From assembly GCF_000731795.2 (NCBI RefSeq), contig NZ_JGVK01000027.1, positions 121,249-185,248 on the forward strand: DNA of 64,000 nt. Direction: 5' to 3'. The stretch is from Candidatus Photodesmus blepharonis (GTDB lineage Bacteria > Pseudomonadota > Gammaproteobacteria > Enterobacterales > Vibrionaceae). Within the stretch, counting starts at the first letter, position 1. The number at the start of each line of letters is the position of its first letter. Made by a program: the position numbers and the translations under genes. Shown here piece after piece: positions 21,009-32,677 of the stretch. The notes under the pieces are model-generated. The model searched no databases. It saw only the letters and a program-made list of their open reading frames with translations, and was not told where the DNA came from.

Positions 21009-22196
21009 ATGTTTGAACCGATGATGGAAATGTCCGATGATGCTATAATTAAAGTTGTCGGGGTTGGTGGTGGTGGCGGAAACGCTGTAGAACATATGGT
21101 GCGTGAATCCATCGAAGGCGTAGAATTTATCAGTGTTAATACTGATGCTCAGGCATTGCGCAAAACAAGTGTAAGCAGTGTTATTCAGATTGGTGGCGAT
21201 ATCACAAAAGGTCTTGGTGCAGGAGCAAATCCACAGGTAGGTCGTGAAGCTGCTCTAGAAGATCGTGAAAGAATTAAAGGAGTTTTAAATGGTGCTGATA
21301 TGGTGTTTATCGCAGCTGGTATGGGGGGAGGAACTGGAACTGGTGCTGCTCCTGTCATTGCTGAAGTTACCAGGGAGCTTGGTATCTTGACTGTGGCTGT
21401 TGTGACCAAGCCATTTAGTTTTGAAGGTAAAAAGCGTTTGGCATTTGCAGAGCAAGGAATTGAAGAACTTTCCAAGCATGTTGATTCTTTGATTACGATT
21501 CCAAACGAGAAATTATTAAAAGTCTTAGGCCGAGGTATCACATTGCTTGAAGCTTTTGCCAGTGCGAATGATGTTCTCAAGAATGCAGTGCAAGGCATCG
21601 CAGAGCTTATTACTCGTCCTGGTATGATTAATGTTGATTTTGCAGATGTGCGCACAGTTATGTCTGAGATGGGTCATGCAATGATGGGGAGTGGTGTGTC
21701 TAAAGGTGAAGATCGTGCTGAGGAAGCAGCTGAATCCGCAATTTCTAGTCCTTTGCTTGAAGATATTGATTTGGCTGGTGCGCGCGGCGTTCTGGTGAAT
21801 ATTACTGCTGGTTTAGATATGCGTTTAGATGAGTTTGAAATTGTAGGTAACACTGTTAAAGAATTTGCTTCTGATAATGCAACAGTTGTGATTGGAACGT
21901 CTTTAGATCCTGATATGACTGAAGAAATTCGAGTTACCGTTGTAGCAACAGGTATCGGTGCCGAGAAGCAGTCCGACATTGCCTTGACTTCGGGTACTCA
22001 AGCTAAGATTGCTTATTCCTCTCAAAAAGCAGTAAAAATTGAGGATACGCTAGGACAGTCTGTATCGGAAAATTCCCCAATAATTTCTCAACCTTCTGCT
22101 GTATCGCTAGAAAATAGTCAGGGTTTGAGAACAAAATCGGAAAAAGATGGTGGGTATTTGGATATTCCAGCGTTTTTACGTCGTCAGGCTGATTGA
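21009..22196 (+). CDS. ftsZ: Cell division GTPase FtsZ
   Basis: Tubulin homologue forming the Z ring. The tubulin signature [10 protein letters not shown] is near residue 107. [14 protein letters not shown] opens the nucleotide domain, and the T7 synergy-loop stretch [11 protein letters not shown] is present near 208. The C-terminal peptide [13 protein letters not shown], which binds FtsA and ZipA, is intact. A variable linker of about 55 residues precedes it. The start ATG 21009 has GGAG (20999-21002) in front. Length (395) is normal. Long reverse-strand frames inside this gene are shadows. Confidence 0.98.
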   Translation: MFEPMMEMSDDAIIKVVGVGGGGGNAVEHMVRESIEGVEFISVNTDAQALRKTSVSSVIQIGGDITKGLGAGANPQVGREAALEDRERIKGVLNGADMVFIAAGMGGGTGTGAAPVIAEVTRELGILTVAVVTKPFSFEGKKRLAFAEQGIEELSKHVDSLITIPNEKLLKVLGRGITLLEAFASANDVLKNAVQGIAELITRPGMINVDFADVRTVMSEMGHAMMGSGVSKGEDRAEEAAESAISSPLLEDIDLAGARGVLVNITAGLDMRLDEFEIVGNTVKEFASDNATVVIGTSLDPDMTEEIRVTVVATGIGAEKQSDIALTSGTQAKIAYSSQKAVKIEDTLGQSVSENSPIISQPSAVSLENSQGLRTKSEKDGGYLDIPAFLRRQAD

Positions 22197-22205
22197 GGGA
22201 GATAT

Positions 22206-23123
22206 ATGATCAGACAACGTACTTTAAAGGAAATAGTTAAGACTACTGGTGTGGGTCTCCATTCTGGTCGTAAGGTGACGCTTACTCTTCGTCCTGCTGT
22301 TGCAAATGCTGGTATCATCTATCGTCGCACTGATCTTAATCCTCCCGTAGATTTTCCAGCTAATCCAGAATCCGTTCGTGATACTACGCTGTGCACAACA
22401 CTGGTTAATGATATAGGCGTGCGTATTGCGACAGTTGAGCATTTAAACGCTGCACTTGCAGGTGTAGGCATTGATAATGTTATTATTGAAGTTGATGCAT
22501 CTGAAGTCCCTATTATGGATGGTAGTGCTAGTCCTTTTGTTTTTTTATTACAACAAGCTGGTATCGAAACTTTGAGTGTGCCTAAACGCTTTATTCGTGT
22601 TAAGAAGACAGTGCGTTTTGAAGATGGTGACAAATGGGCAGAGCTTGTCCCATATAATGGTTTTCGTATGGATTTTAAGATTAAATTTAATCATCCAGCA
22701 ATTGACTCTGATCAACAGCATTTACGTTTTGATTTTTCATTTCAAAGTTTTTTAAAAAAGATTGCACGTGCCAGAACTTTTGGTTTTATGCATGATATTG
22801 AATGTCTTCAACTGAAAAATTTGTGTCTTGGCGGTAGTTTTGATTGCGCGATTGTGTTGGATGAATATCGAATTCTTAATGAAGAAGGCCTTCGTTTTGA
22901 AAATGAATTTGTTGCTCATAAGGTGCTCGATGCTATTGGTGATTTATATATGTGTGGGCATGCTATCGTAGGCGAATTTCGTGCTTACAAGTCTGGACAT
23001 GGATTAAATAATCGATTACTAAGAGCTCTTCTTGCAGACGAAGAAGCATGGGAATTAGCAGTGTTTGAAGAAGCAGTTGGCTCGCCAGTTGCTTTTGCTG
23101 AGCCTGGTTTATTGTCGGCATAG
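22206..23123 (+). CDS. lpxC: UDP-3-O-acyl-GlcNAc deacetylase LpxC
   Basis: Zinc amidase that catalyses the committed step of lipid A synthesis. Zinc ligands His79 (VEHLNAAL), His238 and Asp242 ([10 protein letters not shown]) and the general acid/base His265 (SGHGLNN) occupy their canonical numbers. Length (305) is exactly usual. GAGGGAGAT provides a strong ribosome site before ATG 22206. It ends the dcw-linked operon, converging on the reverse-strand dciA. Retention shows that the outer membrane contains lipopolysaccharide or at least lipid A. Confidence 0.97.
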   Translation: MIRQRTLKEIVKTTGVGLHSGRKVTLTLRPAVANAGIIYRRTDLNPPVDFPANPESVRDTTLCTTLVNDIGVRIATVEHLNAALAGVGIDNVIIEVDASEVPIMDGSASPFVFLLQQAGIETLSVPKRFIRVKKTVRFEDGDKWAELVPYNGFRMDFKIKFNHPAIDSDQQHLRFDFSFQSFLKKIARARTFGFMHDIECLQLKNLCLGGSFDCAIVLDEYRILNEEGLRFENEFVAHKVLDAIGDLYMCGHAIVGEFRAYKSGHGLNNRLLRALLADEEAWELAVFEEAVGSPVAFAEPGLLSA

Positions 23124-23151
23124 CTGATTTATGAAAAATTTGTACTAAAAG

Positions 23152-23628
23152 TTAATCGATATTTTTTTTGTTTATTTTTCCAAGTTCTACTAATTTTTTT
23201 AATCGTTTTTGAATCTTTGAGGAAGTAATCTTTGAGCTCATCAATATAGCTTGAGTGGTGTGCTTTGATGGTGTTTTAGGTTCTTTTTCTGGATTGTTAG
23301 TCATATAGTTAAACTGCTTGTTTCTGTATAAATCTGGATTGATTTTAATCCTCACTTTAGTTAGATAGCCGAAACCACTATCTTTTAATCGATTTAAGAT
23401 CATTGGAATGTCAGAATCAATTTTTATTTTTAATGAGGCACTAGCACTTTCAATAATTAAGCAGTTTTTTCTCACATTTGCTACGCGATAATAATTAACT
23501 GTTTTTTTAGAAAGAATTTTTTTTAATTCCTGATTAATTTTTAAAAGTTTTTCCGCATGCTTTTGAATCGAATTGAGCTCCGATTTTGAGATAAGGTTCT
23601 GAAATAAAGTTGGGCGATGATTTCTCAT
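23152..23628 (-). CDS. dciA: DnaB helicase loader/operator DciA (DUF721)
   Basis: DciA is the ancestral bacterial protein that helps load the replicative helicase DnaB; it replaces DnaC in vibrios and most bacteria. I start it at the codon giving MRNHRPTLFQNLISKSEL, which makes 158 residues; Vibrio DciA is about 157 (from memory). The frame is open further upstream (to 23721), but that segment is hydrophobic and unlike the family. The N-terminal DUF721 domain includes ANVRKNCLIIESASASLKIKI. The lysine-rich C-terminal tail (about residues 110-158) is expected to be disordered until it meets DnaB. Reverse orientation between lpxC and secA is the vibrio order. Confidence 0.85.
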   Translation of the reverse strand: MRNHRPTLFQNLISKSELNSIQKHAEKLLKINQELKKILSKKTVNYYRVANVRKNCLIIESASASLKIKIDSDIPMILNRLKDSGFGYLTKVRIKINPDLYRNKQFNYMTNNPEKEPKTPSKHTTQAILMSSKITSSKIQKRLKKLVELGKINKKNID

Positions 23629-23895
23629 AAATGGCATCATTGCTGAATTATCTTTGGGCATTCTAAGCCATATGTTCATGTAATAATAGAAGTTTATATA
23701 TAATAGATATAAAAGTAACAAAACTTTTAAAATAAGTAGTGTTTTTTACCGTTGAAGTTGTTTAAATATAATCCGTTGGTTATAGTCGAGCTTTGAAATT
23801 TATTTTTTATCATGGTTTTACTGGCGTATAGTTTATCTCATGTATTCTTACATATAAAAAAAGTTGAAGCATATTGGAAGAGAGATTTTAAATAA

Positions 23896-26520
23896 ATGAT
23901 CACTAAGCTACTAACTAAATTTATTGGTAGTCGCAATGAAAGAACATTATGTTTTCTTAAGAAAATTGTAAAGAAAATTAATGACTATGAATCTAGGTTC
24001 GTATCTTTTTCCGACAGTAATTTAAAAGAAAAGACTATCGAGTTTCGTCAACGCATTAAGCAAGGTGAATCACTGGATAATTTACTTCCTGAAGCATTTG
24101 CAACATTGCGTGAAGCATCCAAGCGTGTATGTGGGATGCGACACTTCGATGTGCAACTAATTGGAGGGATAGTACTCAATTCTGGAAAAATAGCAGAAAT
24201 GCGTACAGGTGAAGGAAAAACTTTAACGGCTACTTTACCTGCCTATTTAAATGCTTTAGCAGGTAAAGGAGTTCATATTGTAACGGTGAATGATTATTTA
24301 GCTAGGCGTGACGCAGAGGTTAATCGTCCACTTTTTGAATTTCTTGATATGAGTGTTGGTGTAAACATATCTAATATGTTGGTGAAAGAAAAAAAAGAGG
24401 CTTATCAAACTGATATTTTATACGGTACAAACAATGAATTTGGTTTTGATTACTTGCGTGATAATATGGTGTTCCGTAGTGAGGATCGTGTTCAACGTGA
24501 GCGTTTTTTTGCTGTAGTTGATGAAGTAGACTCGATCTTGATTGATGAAGCTCGTACTCCTCTTGTGATTTCTGGGCCTACAGAAAATAGTTCTGATCTC
24601 TATGCTTCTATTAATTCGTTGATTCCTTTTTTGCGTAGACAGGATAAAGAGGATTCAGAGGATTATCGAGGTGATGGACATTATACAGTTGATGAAAAAT
24701 CCAAGCAGGTTTACTTAACTGAAACAGGTCAAGATTTTGTTGAGGAACTGCTGTTTCAAAATAATTTGATGAAAAGGGATGATACTCTTTATTCGCCAAG
24801 TAATATTAGTTTGTTACATCATGTTAATGCTGCTTTACGTGCGCATGTGTTGTATGAGAAGAATGTTGACTATATTGTTCATAAGGATGAGATTATTATT
24901 GTAGACGAACATACGGGACGCACAATGCTAGGCCGTCGTTGGTCTGAAGGTCTACATCAAGCGGTGGAGGCGAAAGAGGGAGTAAAAATTCAAAATGAGA
25001 ACCAAACTTTGGCATCAATTACTTTTCAGAACTACTTCCGTTTATATGAAAAATTGTCAGGCATGACAGGTACTGCAGATACTGAGGCATTTGAGTTTCA
25101 ATCAATCTATGGATTGGAGACAGTTGTGATCTCAACTAATAAGCCAATGATTCGTCATGATATGCCAGATATGATTTATCGCACTGAAACTGAGAAATTC
25201 AGAGCGATTATTGAAGATATTAAAGAGCGTGTTAAAAAAGGTCAGCCTTCTCTTGTTGGTACAGTTTCCATTGAAAAATCAGAATTACTTTCTAATGCTC
25301 TAAGTAAAGCTAATATTAAACATAATGTATTAAATGCTAAATTTCATGAACATGAGGCTGAAATTATCTCTAAAGCTGGCATGCCAAGCGCGGTGACAAT
25401 TGCAACTAATATGGCTGGTCGCGGTACTGATATTGTGTTAGGTGGAAGTTGGAAAGAACAAGTTGCATCTTTTGATAATCCAACTCAAGAACAAATCAGT
25501 GTCATTAAAGCGAAATGGAAGATTCTTCATAATCAGGTGATTGAAGCGGGTGGGTTGCATATTATAGGTACTGAGCGTCATGAGTCTCGTCGTATTGATA
25601 ATCAGTTGCGTGGTCGGTCTGGTCGTCAGGGTGATCCTGGATCTTCGCGTTTTTATTTGTCAATGGAAGATTCTTTGCTTCGTATTTTTACATCTGATCG
25701 TATTGCAGGTTTTATTCAGAGTGGTATGGATGAAGGTGAAGCAATCGAGAGTAAGCTGTTATCTCGTTCTATTGAAAGAGCTCAACGTAAAGTGGAAGGT
25801 CGTAATTTTGATATTCGTAAGCAATTGCTTGAGTATGATGATGTTGCAAATGATCAGCGTAAGGTAGTCTATGAGCTTCGAGATGAACTTATGAGTGTTG
25901 ATACTATTACTGAAATACTTGAAAAAAATCGTAGTGATGTGATTACCTCAGTAATTGATGAATATGTTCCCTTGCACTCTTTGGAAGGAGGGATATCGAA
26001 TATAGCTGATCTTGAAATACGTTTAAAAAATGATTTTGATCTTCATGTATCGATTCAATCTTGGTTGAATTTAGATGATCAGTTGAGAGAAGAGGAGATA
26101 TACAAAAAAATTTTAGAAGAAGCTACTAGGGTTTATAAACAGAAAGAAAAATTATTGGGAAAGTTGGTGCTTCGTAATTTTGAGAAATCAGTTATGTTAC
26201 AAACTTTGGATGTTCTTTGGAAAGAGCATTTAGTCGCTATGGACTATTTACGTCAAGGTATTCATCTGCGCGGTTACGCCCAAAAAAATCCTCAGCAGGA
26301 ATACAAACGTGAATCTTTTGAGCTATTTGGGCGTTTTCTAGATTCGCTCAAATTTGATGCAGTTTCGACATTATCAAAAATTTCTGTTCAACAAAAGCAA
26401 GAAGTTCAACATGTTCAAGTTCATCCTGTAATGCGTGAAGGACGTAAGATAGGTCGTAATGAACTTTGCCCATGCGAGAGTGGTAAGAAGTACAAGCATT
26501 GTCATGGAAGAGTAGATTAG
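23896..26520 (+). CDS. secA: Preprotein translocase ATPase SecA
   Basis: Motor of Sec-dependent export across the inner membrane. Walker A is [11 protein letters not shown] (near residue 102), the DEAD-type Walker B is [14 protein letters not shown] (near 209), and helicase motifs [12 protein letters not shown] and [15 protein letters not shown] follow. The helical wing-scaffold region contains [17 protein letters not shown]. The C-terminal zinc site [14 protein letters not shown], which binds SecB and phospholipid, is intact. Length (874) is a little short for vibrios because the linker before the zinc site is reduced. A hairpin terminator follows the stop. Confidence 0.98.
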   Translation: MITKLLTKFIGSRNERTLCFLKKIVKKINDYESRFVSFSDSNLKEKTIEFRQRIKQGESLDNLLPEAFATLREASKRVCGMRHFDVQLIGGIVLNSGKIAEMRTGEGKTLTATLPAYLNALAGKGVHIVTVNDYLARRDAEVNRPLFEFLDMSVGVNISNMLVKEKKEAYQTDILYGTNNEFGFDYLRDNMVFRSEDRVQRERFFAVVDEVDSILIDEARTPLVISGPTENSSDLYASINSLIPFLRRQDKEDSEDYRGDGHYTVDEKSKQVYLTETGQDFVEELLFQNNLMKRDDTLYSPSNISLLHHVNAALRAHVLYEKNVDYIVHKDEIIIVDEHTGRTMLGRRWSEGLHQAVEAKEGVKIQNENQTLASITFQNYFRLYEKLSGMTGTADTEAFEFQSIYGLETVVISTNKPMIRHDMPDMIYRTETEKFRAIIEDIKERVKKGQPSLVGTVSIEKSELLSNALSKANIKHNVLNAKFHEHEAEIISKAGMPSAVTIATNMAGRGTDIVLGGSWKEQVASFDNPTQEQISVIKAKWKILHNQVIEAGGLHIIGTERHESRRIDNQLRGRSGRQGDPGSSRFYLSMEDSLLRIFTSDRIAGFIQSGMDEGEAIESKLLSRSIERAQRKVEGRNFDIRKQLLEYDDVANDQRKVVYELRDELMSVDTITEILEKNRSDVITSVIDEYVPLHSLEGGISNIADLEIRLKNDFDLHVSIQSWLNLDDQLREEEIYKKILEEATRVYKQKEKLLGKLVLRNFEKSVMLQTLDVLWKEHLVAMDYLRQGIHLRGYAQKNPQQEYKRESFELFGRFLDSLKFDAVSTLSKISVQQKQEVQHVQVHPVMREGRKIGRNELCPCESGKKYKHCHGRVD

Positions 26521-26544
26521 CATGGCGTATGCCCTATAAAACAG

Positions 26545-26570
26545 AGTCGCTTGAGCGACTTTATTTGTTT
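26545..26570 (+). terminator. Terminator after secA
   Basis: AGTCGC (26545-26550), loop TTGA, GCGACT (26555-26560), then the T-rich TTATTTGTTT. The stem is short but GC-rich against this background. It lies about 25 bp after the secA stop and would lower readthrough into mutT. Confidence 0.7.
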
Positions 26571-26598
26571 AAGGATGAGGTTAAATGCTAAAAATTAT

Positions 26599-27033
26599 AT
26601 GGTGAAATTTTTTCATGTTGTTGCAGCGATTATTTTGAATCGTACTAAATCAAAGATCTTTATCACTAAGCGTTTCAAAAATTTGCATAAAGGTGGTTAC
26701 TGGGAATTTCCTGGTGGTAAAATTGAGGTTGGAGAAAATCCAGAAAAGGCGTTAGTTAGAGAATTAAACGAGGAAGTAGGAATAGTCGTCAAAAAGTTTA
26801 GTTATTTTGGAGGTTTATTCCACTGTTATTTGGATAGAAGGTTACAACTCGATTTTTTTGTAGTATATAGGTTTGATAATTATCCATTTGGGAAAGAGGG
26901 ACAGGAAGGAAGATGGGTGAAAATAAATGAATTGGAAAATTATCAGTTCCCTGAAGCTAATACACGCATCTTGCAGAATATTAAAAAATTGTTAGGCGGT
27001 GGATTATGTCTTAATTTAGGTCCAGTCAGATAA
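26599..27033 (+). CDS. mutT: Nudix hydrolase MutT (8-oxo-dGTP diphosphatase)
   Basis: MutT removes oxidised 8-oxo-dGTP from the nucleotide pool, preventing A:T to C:G transversions. The complete Nudix box is seen at residues 39-62, GGKIEVGENPEKALVRELNE followed by EVGI, with all catalytic glutamates. The ATG at 26599 gives 144 residues beginning MVKFFHVVAAIIL, the family opening. The frame extends upstream from a TTG, but that segment lies in the terminator hairpin. It follows secA as in vibrios and E. coli. Retention matters because repair genes are often lost in reduced genomes. Confidence 0.92.
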   Translation: MVKFFHVVAAIILNRTKSKIFITKRFKNLHKGGYWEFPGGKIEVGENPEKALVRELNEEVGIVVKKFSYFGGLFHCYLDRRLQLDFFVVYRFDNYPFGKEGQEGRWVKINELENYQFPEANTRILQNIKKLLGGGLCLNLGPVR

Positions 27034-27120
27034 TACTATTGTGAAAAATAGATTCAGAAAATTTTATATGTTCGTTATATTTCTACACTTGGAATTTGAG
27101 ATAACATGGAGAATGTTGAA

Positions 27121-27933
27121 ATGATAAGGATTGGAATTTCAGGAGTAGCAGGTCGAATGGGACGTAGCTTGGCAAAGGTAACTCATTTGAATCAAGATAT
27201 GATTGTTGTAGCAGGTTTTGAGCGTCCAGGTTCTTCCTTTATTGGAGTAGAAATTGGTGAGCTATATGGCGAGGTTAACGATAAAGTTGTTTTAAAAGAT
27301 AGTTTAGATGAATCGACACCAGATTTCGATATTCTTGTAGATTTTACGATACCAGAGAACACTTTAAAAAATGTCAAGTTTTGTAAGAAGCATAATAAAA
27401 AAATGGTAATAGGTACAACAGGATTCAGTGATAAGGAACGTATTTTTATTGAAGAAGCAGCCAAAGAAATAGCTATTGTGATGGCCCCGAATTATAGCAT
27501 AGGTATCAATTTGATTCTAAAACTGCTAGAAAAAGCAACAAAGGTAATGGGAAGTTGTTGTGATATTGAAATACTTGAGGCTCATCATCGTTGCAAAGTT
27601 GATATACCTTCTGGAACAGCCGTTAGGATGGGAGAAGTGATTGCTGAGACCATGGGAAACAATTTAAGCGATGTGGCTTTTTACAACCAAGATTCTAATT
27701 GTGCTGAACGTATTAATGGAGGAATTGGTTTTTCAACAATAAGATCTGGTGATATCGTTGGTGAGCATACTGTGATGTTTGTTGGCGTTGCTGAGCGTAT
27801 AGAAATTACTCACAAAGCTTCAGATCGTATGGCCTTTGCTAATGGTGCTATTAGAGCTGTTGCTTGGTTAAATTGTCAGAAAGATGCAGGTCTTTTTACT
27901 ATGATCGATGTTTTAGGATTAAGCAATCTTTAG
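27121..27933 (+). CDS. dapB: 4-hydroxy-tetrahydrodipicolinate reductase DapB
   Basis: NAD(P)H-dependent step on the route to meso-DAP and lysine, the former feeding MurE. The N-terminal nucleotide loop GISGVAGRMGR, the VIGTTGFS motif and the active-site HHRCKVDIPSGTA (His155, His156, Lys159) are intact. I start at ATG 27121 because GGAGAA (27108-27113) lies 7 nt upstream; an in-frame ATG at 27106 would add five residues. Length is 270, equal to the family's usual size. It lies between mutT and carA as in vibrios. Confidence 0.96.
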   Translation: MIRIGISGVAGRMGRSLAKVTHLNQDMIVVAGFERPGSSFIGVEIGELYGEVNDKVVLKDSLDESTPDFDILVDFTIPENTLKNVKFCKKHNKKMVIGTTGFSDKERIFIEEAAKEIAIVMAPNYSIGINLILKLLEKATKVMGSCCDIEILEAHHRCKVDIPSGTAVRMGEVIAETMGNNLSDVAFYNQDSNCAERINGGIGFSTIRSGDIVGEHTVMFVGVAERIEITHKASDRMAFANGAIRAVAWLNCQKDAGLFTMIDVLGLSNL

Positions 27934-28264
27934 CTTATACTACTTTATTCGGTGTTTACATGAAATATTCATCATAATTTTTTAAAGCAAAGCCTTAAAT
28001 TATCCATTCATTATATATGAATTGTTGGATTTGACTTAATTATTTATTGAATAACAAACTTGTTTTTCAGGTCTTTCGTGCGCTATCTTTTTATATTATT
28101 GCTATAGCGATTATCTTTTATGTCATTGATGAACGTTGACACGTATTGTATACATCCTTAGACTGTCTGAGGATTATCTAAAACCTTCTTGATTTAGCAA
28201 TAAATATAAATTAGAGAAGATGAGGTTAAAGTTCGATTTTTGCGTTTTTTATTCTGGAGGTATC
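27934..28264 (+). other. Intergenic region dapB-carA
   Basis: A 331-bp stretch without a convincing gene. It is strongly AT-rich and holds the carA promoter (28136-28164) and an untranslated leader of about 95 nt. I saw no clear ArgR box, attenuator with T-run, or leader peptide rich in pyrimidine-related codons. A frame open from 28220 is the carA frame upstream of its true start. Confidence 0.6.
28136..28164 (+). promoter_or_regulatory. Sigma-70 promoter for carAB
   Basis: A perfect TTGACA (28136-28141), a 17-bp spacer and TAGACT (28159-28164, consensus TATAAT). Transcription would begin near 28171. It is the only perfect -35 box I noticed in front of a gene in this window. Confidence 0.55.
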
Positions 28265-29401
28265 TTGAGTAAATCAGCATTATTAGTGCTAGAGGATGGA
28301 ACGGAATTTTATGGTATTTCTATTGGTGTGTATGGTTTATCAGTTGGTGAGGTGGTTTTCAATACTTCGATGACAGGATACCAAGAGATACTGACTGATC
28401 CTTCTTATTTCCAACAAATTATTACGCTTACCTATCCTCATATAGGTAATACTGGGGTTAGTTTAGAAGATGAAGAATCTTCCTTAATTCATGCGAAAGG
28501 TCTCATAATTCGTGATTTCCCTTCGGCGTTTTCTAGTTTTCGCAGTGAACAATCTCTTTCAGATTATTTAATTTCTCAGAATGTTGTTGGTATAGCTGAT
28601 GTTGATACTCGTAAATTAACTCGTATTCTTCGTAAAAAAGGTTCACAAAATGGCTGTATTATTTCTGGAGAAAAACCTGATAGGATGTTGGCTTTGTCTG
28701 AAGCAAGAAAATTTCCTGGTTTAAAGGGAATGGAGCTTGCCAAGGAGATCACAACAAAGGAAATATATTGTTGGAAGCAAGGTTCTTGGAGATTTGATAG
28801 GGGTTTTTCTGAAGTAGAAGATGAGAAATTGCCATATCATATCGTTGTCTATGATTTCGGTGTAAAGCGTAATATTCTGCGTATGTTGGTCGATCGTGGT
28901 TGTCGATTAACGGTTGTTCCTGCAGAAATGTCAGCCGAAGATGTACTGGAATTAAATCCGGATGGTGTCTTTTTATCCAACGGTCCGGGTGATCCTGAAG
29001 TCTGTACATATGCTATTGAAGCAACAAAGGTTTTTTTAGAAAAAAGTTTACCAATTTTTGGTATTTGCTTAGGTCATCAAATTTTAGCCTTAGCTTCTGG
29101 TGCCAAAACAGTAAAAATGAAGTTCGGTCACCACGGTGCAAATCATCCAGTTCAGGATATTGAACATGGTGTAATAATGATAACTTCACAGAATCATAGT
29201 TTTGTAGTAGATGAAGTAACATTACCTAGAAACTTAAAAACAACACATAGATCTTTGTTTGATGGTTCTGTGCAAGGTATTCGACGTATAGACAAACCAG
29301 CATTTAGTTTTCAAGGGCATCCAGAAGCCAGTCCTGGTCCACATGATGCAGCACCGTTATTTGATCGTTTTATTGATTTGGTTAAACAGAATATAGCCTA
29401 G
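28265..29401 (+). CDS. carA: Carbamoyl-phosphate synthase small subunit CarA
   Basis: Glutamine amidotransferase subunit supplying ammonia to CarB for carbamoyl phosphate, the precursor of pyrimidines and arginine. The TTG at 28265 gives [14 protein letters not shown], the family start, with a strong GGAGG at 28256-28260 although only 4 nt away. The class I amidotransferase domain shows SNGPGDPE, the nucleophile in [11 protein letters not shown] and the His/Glu pair in [13 protein letters not shown]. Length is 378 residues, normal. carB begins 13 bp after the stop. Confidence 0.96.
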   Translation: MSKSALLVLEDGTEFYGISIGVYGLSVGEVVFNTSMTGYQEILTDPSYFQQIITLTYPHIGNTGVSLEDEESSLIHAKGLIIRDFPSAFSSFRSEQSLSDYLISQNVVGIADVDTRKLTRILRKKGSQNGCIISGEKPDRMLALSEARKFPGLKGMELAKEITTKEIYCWKQGSWRFDRGFSEVEDEKLPYHIVVYDFGVKRNILRMLVDRGCRLTVVPAEMSAEDVLELNPDGVFLSNGPGDPEVCTYAIEATKVFLEKSLPIFGICLGHQILALASGAKTVKMKFGHHGANHPVQDIEHGVIMITSQNHSFVVDEVTLPRNLKTTHRSLFDGSVQGIRRIDKPAFSFQGHPEASPGPHDAAPLFDRFIDLVKQNIA

Positions 29402-29414
29402 GAGAACATAGCAG

Positions 29415-32400
29415 TTGCTAAAAAATATTGAGATTAAAAGCGTCTTAATTCTTGGTGCAGGTCCTATTGTCATAGGTCAGGCTTGTGAGTTTGATTATTC
29501 TGGAGTCCAAGCTTGTAAAGCTTTACGCGAAGAGGGATATCGGGTTATTCTTGTCAATTCTAACCCTGCCACTATTATGACTGATCCTGATGTGGCTGAT
29601 GTAACTTATATTGAAGCAATTCATTGGGAAGTTGTACGCAGGATCATTCTTAAAGAGCGTCCGGATGCTCTTTTGCCAACAATGGGTGGTCAAACTGCGC
29701 TTAATTGTGCTTTAGAGTTAGAAAAACAAGGTGTTTTAAAAGAATTTAATGTTGAAATGATTGGAGCTACTGCTAATGCTATTGACAAGGCAGAAAATCG
29801 CTCTCGTTTCGATAAAGCAATGAGATCTATTGGTCTTCAGTGCCCTCGCTCTGGTACAGCAAAAACCATTGAAGAAGCTTATACTGTTCTCGAGATGGTT
29901 GGTTTTCCTTGTATTATCCGTCCATCTTTTACTATGGGAGGGAGTGGTGGTGGTATTGCTTACAATGAAGAGGAGTTTGAAGAAATTTGTCTCCGTGGCT
30001 TAGATCTGTCTTCAACGAGTGAGCTTCTGATTGATGAATCTTTAATTGGTTGGAAAGAGTATGAGATGGAAGTCATACGCGATAAGATAGATAATTGTAT
30101 TATTGTATGCACAATTGAAAATTTTGATCCAATGGGAATTCATACTGGTGATTCAATCACTGTAGCTCCTGCTCAAACGTTAACTGATAAGCAATATCAA
30201 CTCATGCGTAATGCTGCTTTAGCAGTGTTGCGTGAAGTTGGTATTGAAACTGGTGGTGCAAATGTGCAGTTTGCTATTAATCCAAAAGATGGTCGTATGG
30301 TTGTGATTGAGATGAATCCTCGAGTATCTCGTTCTTCTGCTCTAGCTTCAAAGGCAACAGGCTTCCCTATTGCAAAAATTTCGGCAAAGTTAGCAGTTGG
30401 TTTCACTCTTGATGGGTTAATGAATGAGATAACTGGTGCTGTAACGCCTGCCTCTTTTGAACCAACTATCGATTATGTTGTAACTAAGGTTCCTCGTTTT
30501 AATTTCGAAAAATTTGCAGGTGCAAACGATCGCTTGAGCACGCAAATGAAGTCAGTAGGTGAAGTTATGGCAATAGGTCGAAACCAACAGGAATCATTGC
30601 AAAAAGCTTTACGTGGATTAGAGGTGGGTGTCAGCGGTTTTGATGAGATGGTTGATTTAGATGCTTCCGATGCATTAATAAAAATTCGTTATGAGTTAGA
30701 AAAAGCAGGTTCTTGGCGTATTTGGTATATTGCCGATGCGTTTCGCGCTAACATGTCTGTTGATGAGGTTTTTCAATTAACACAGATTGATCCTTGGTTT
30801 TTAGCTCAGATTGAAGATATTGTTTATTTGGAAAAAAGGATTAAAGTTATTGGTTTTTCTGGTCTTAATAAACAAGTGCTTACTAAAATGAAGCGCAGAG
30901 GTTTTTCTGATGCGCGTTTGTCTACAATCTTAGATGTTTCTGAAAACCAAGTTCGTTATTTACGCAACCAGTATGGAATTCACCCTGTCTACAAGCGTGT
31001 GGATACTTGTGCTGCGGAGTTTGCTTCTAATACAGCTTATATGTATTCTTCTTATGATGAAGAATGTGAAGCATATCCTACCAATAGAGAAAAAATTATG
31101 ATCTTAGGCGGTGGTCCCAACCGTATTGGTCAAGGTATTGAATTTGATTATTGTTGTGTCCACGCATCATTAGCATTACGCGAGGATGGTTATGAAACAA
31201 TCATGGTAAATTGCAATCCTGAAACTGTTTCAACAGATTACGACATATCTGATCGTCTGTATTTTGATCCAATTACGCTAGAAGATATACTGTCTATTGT
31301 TCGTGTTGAAAAACCAAGGGGTGTAATTGTACAGTTTGGTGGTCAGACTCCACTTAAGTTGGCTCGCGCTCTTGAAGAGGCTGGCGTACCAATCATTGGT
31401 ACGAGCTCTGAGGCTATTGATTATGCGGAAGATAGAGAACGTTTTCAATTAGCCGTAGATAGCTTAGGTTTACTTCAACCTAACAACGCAACAGTAATGA
31501 AAATAGATCAAGCTATTGAAAAATCAAAGGAAATTGGTTTTCCACTTATAGTTCGTCCTTCGTATGTTCTCGGTGGTCGTGCGATGGAAATCGTATACGA
31601 TGAGCAGGATTTATATCGTTATTTTAGCGATGCAGTGAGTGTTTCAAATGAGTCACCAGTGCTGCTTGATCATTTTCTTGATGATGCAATTGAAGTTGAC
31701 ATTGATGTCGTTTGCGATGGTAAATATGTACTTATAGGTGGTATCATGGAGCATATTGAGCAAGCGGGTATTCATTCTGGCGATTCTGCATGTTCTCTTC
31801 CTGCGCGTACATTAACTCAAGAAATCCAAGATCTCATGCGGGTACAAGTAAGGAAGCTTGCCTTTGAACTAAATGTTTTAGGACCAATGAATACACAGTT
31901 TGCGGTTAAGAATAATAAGGTATATTTAATCGAGGTAAATCCTCGAGCGTCACGTACTGTTCCGTTTGTTTCAAAGGCAACAGGTATACCAATTGCTAAA
32001 ATTGCAGCTCGTGTAATGGTTGGGCAATCTCTTGAGTTGCAGGGTTTTAGAAAAGAGGTTATTCCTCCTTATCATTCAGTGAAAGAAGCTATTTTTTCGT
32101 TTAACAAATTTCCTGGTTCTGATCCGTTATTAGGTCCAGAAATGCGTTCAACCGGTGAGGTTATGGGCGTTGCTACAACGTTTGATGAAGCTTATGCTAA
32201 AGCAAAGTTAAGTTGCGGTGATGTGCATCCTAAATGTGGTCGCGTTCTTCTTTCGGTACGTGAAGCGGATAAAAAACGAGCTGTAGATTTGGCGTTTAAG
32301 TTGATTAAATTAGGTTATCAATTAGATGCAACTCATGGGACTGCAATTGCTCTTAGCGAGGCCGGTATTAATTCTCGTTTGGTTAATAAGGTTCATGAAG

Positions 32401-32645
32401 GACATCCACATATTCTTGACCGTATCGAAAATAACGAGTATGACTATATCGTGAACACCACTTCAGGTCGACAAGCGATTGAAGATTCAAGAGTTTTGCG
32501 TCGTAGTGCACTGATCGAGAAAGTGAATTATACAACAACATTAAATGCAGCATTTGCAACTTGTATGGCGTATGCGGTCGATGACTCTCACACAGTAACC
32601 TCGATTCAGGAATTGCATGAAAGAATTAAGAGAAGTTTGAGTTGA
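29415..32645 (+). CDS. carB: Carbamoyl-phosphate synthase large subunit CarB
   Basis: Makes carbamoyl phosphate from bicarbonate, two ATP and ammonia channelled from CarA. The internal duplication is clear. ATP-grasp half one has [17 protein letters not shown] (near residue 15) and GGQTALN; half two has [16 protein letters not shown] (near 560) and GGQTPLK. The C-terminal allosteric MGS-like domain follows from about residue 940. Length (1076) is full. The start is TTG at 29415 with GGAGA at 29401-29405 overlapping the carA stop, so both subunits of this complex begin with TTG. Confidence 0.97.
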   Translation: MLKNIEIKSVLILGAGPIVIGQACEFDYSGVQACKALREEGYRVILVNSNPATIMTDPDVADVTYIEAIHWEVVRRIILKERPDALLPTMGGQTALNCALELEKQGVLKEFNVEMIGATANAIDKAENRSRFDKAMRSIGLQCPRSGTAKTIEEAYTVLEMVGFPCIIRPSFTMGGSGGGIAYNEEEFEEICLRGLDLSSTSELLIDESLIGWKEYEMEVIRDKIDNCIIVCTIENFDPMGIHTGDSITVAPAQTLTDKQYQLMRNAALAVLREVGIETGGANVQFAINPKDGRMVVIEMNPRVSRSSALASKATGFPIAKISAKLAVGFTLDGLMNEITGAVTPASFEPTIDYVVTKVPRFNFEKFAGANDRLSTQMKSVGEVMAIGRNQQESLQKALRGLEVGVSGFDEMVDLDASDALIKIRYELEKAGSWRIWYIADAFRANMSVDEVFQLTQIDPWFLAQIEDIVYLEKRIKVIGFSGLNKQVLTKMKRRGFSDARLSTILDVSENQVRYLRNQYGIHPVYKRVDTCAAEFASNTAYMYSSYDEECEAYPTNREKIMILGGGPNRIGQGIEFDYCCVHASLALREDGYETIMVNCNPETVSTDYDISDRLYFDPITLEDILSIVRVEKPRGVIVQFGGQTPLKLARALEEAGVPIIGTSSEAIDYAEDRERFQLAVDSLGLLQPNNATVMKIDQAIEKSKEIGFPLIVRPSYVLGGRAMEIVYDEQDLYRYFSDAVSVSNESPVLLDHFLDDAIEVDIDVVCDGKYVLIGGIMEHIEQAGIHSGDSACSLPARTLTQEIQDLMRVQVRKLAFELNVLGPMNTQFAVKNNKVYLIEVNPRASRTVPFVSKATGIPIAKIAARVMVGQSLELQGFRKEVIPPYHSVKEAIFSFNKFPGSDPLLGPEMRSTGEVMGVATTFDEAYAKAKLSCGDVHPKCGRVLLSVREADKKRAVDLAFKLIKLGYQLDATHGTAIALSEAGINSRLVNKVHEGHPHILDRIENNEYDYIVNTTSGRQAIEDSRVLRRSALIEKVNYTTTLNAAFATCMAYAVDDSHTVTSIQELHERIKRSLS

Positions 32646-32677
32646 TGATATAACAGTAAGAATTTTTTTAAAAAATA

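Noticed and set aside
21185-21655. 156-residue reverse frame inside ftsZ
   Set aside because: Antisense to strongly conserved FtsZ codons, with serine/proline-rich composition typical of a shadow frame.
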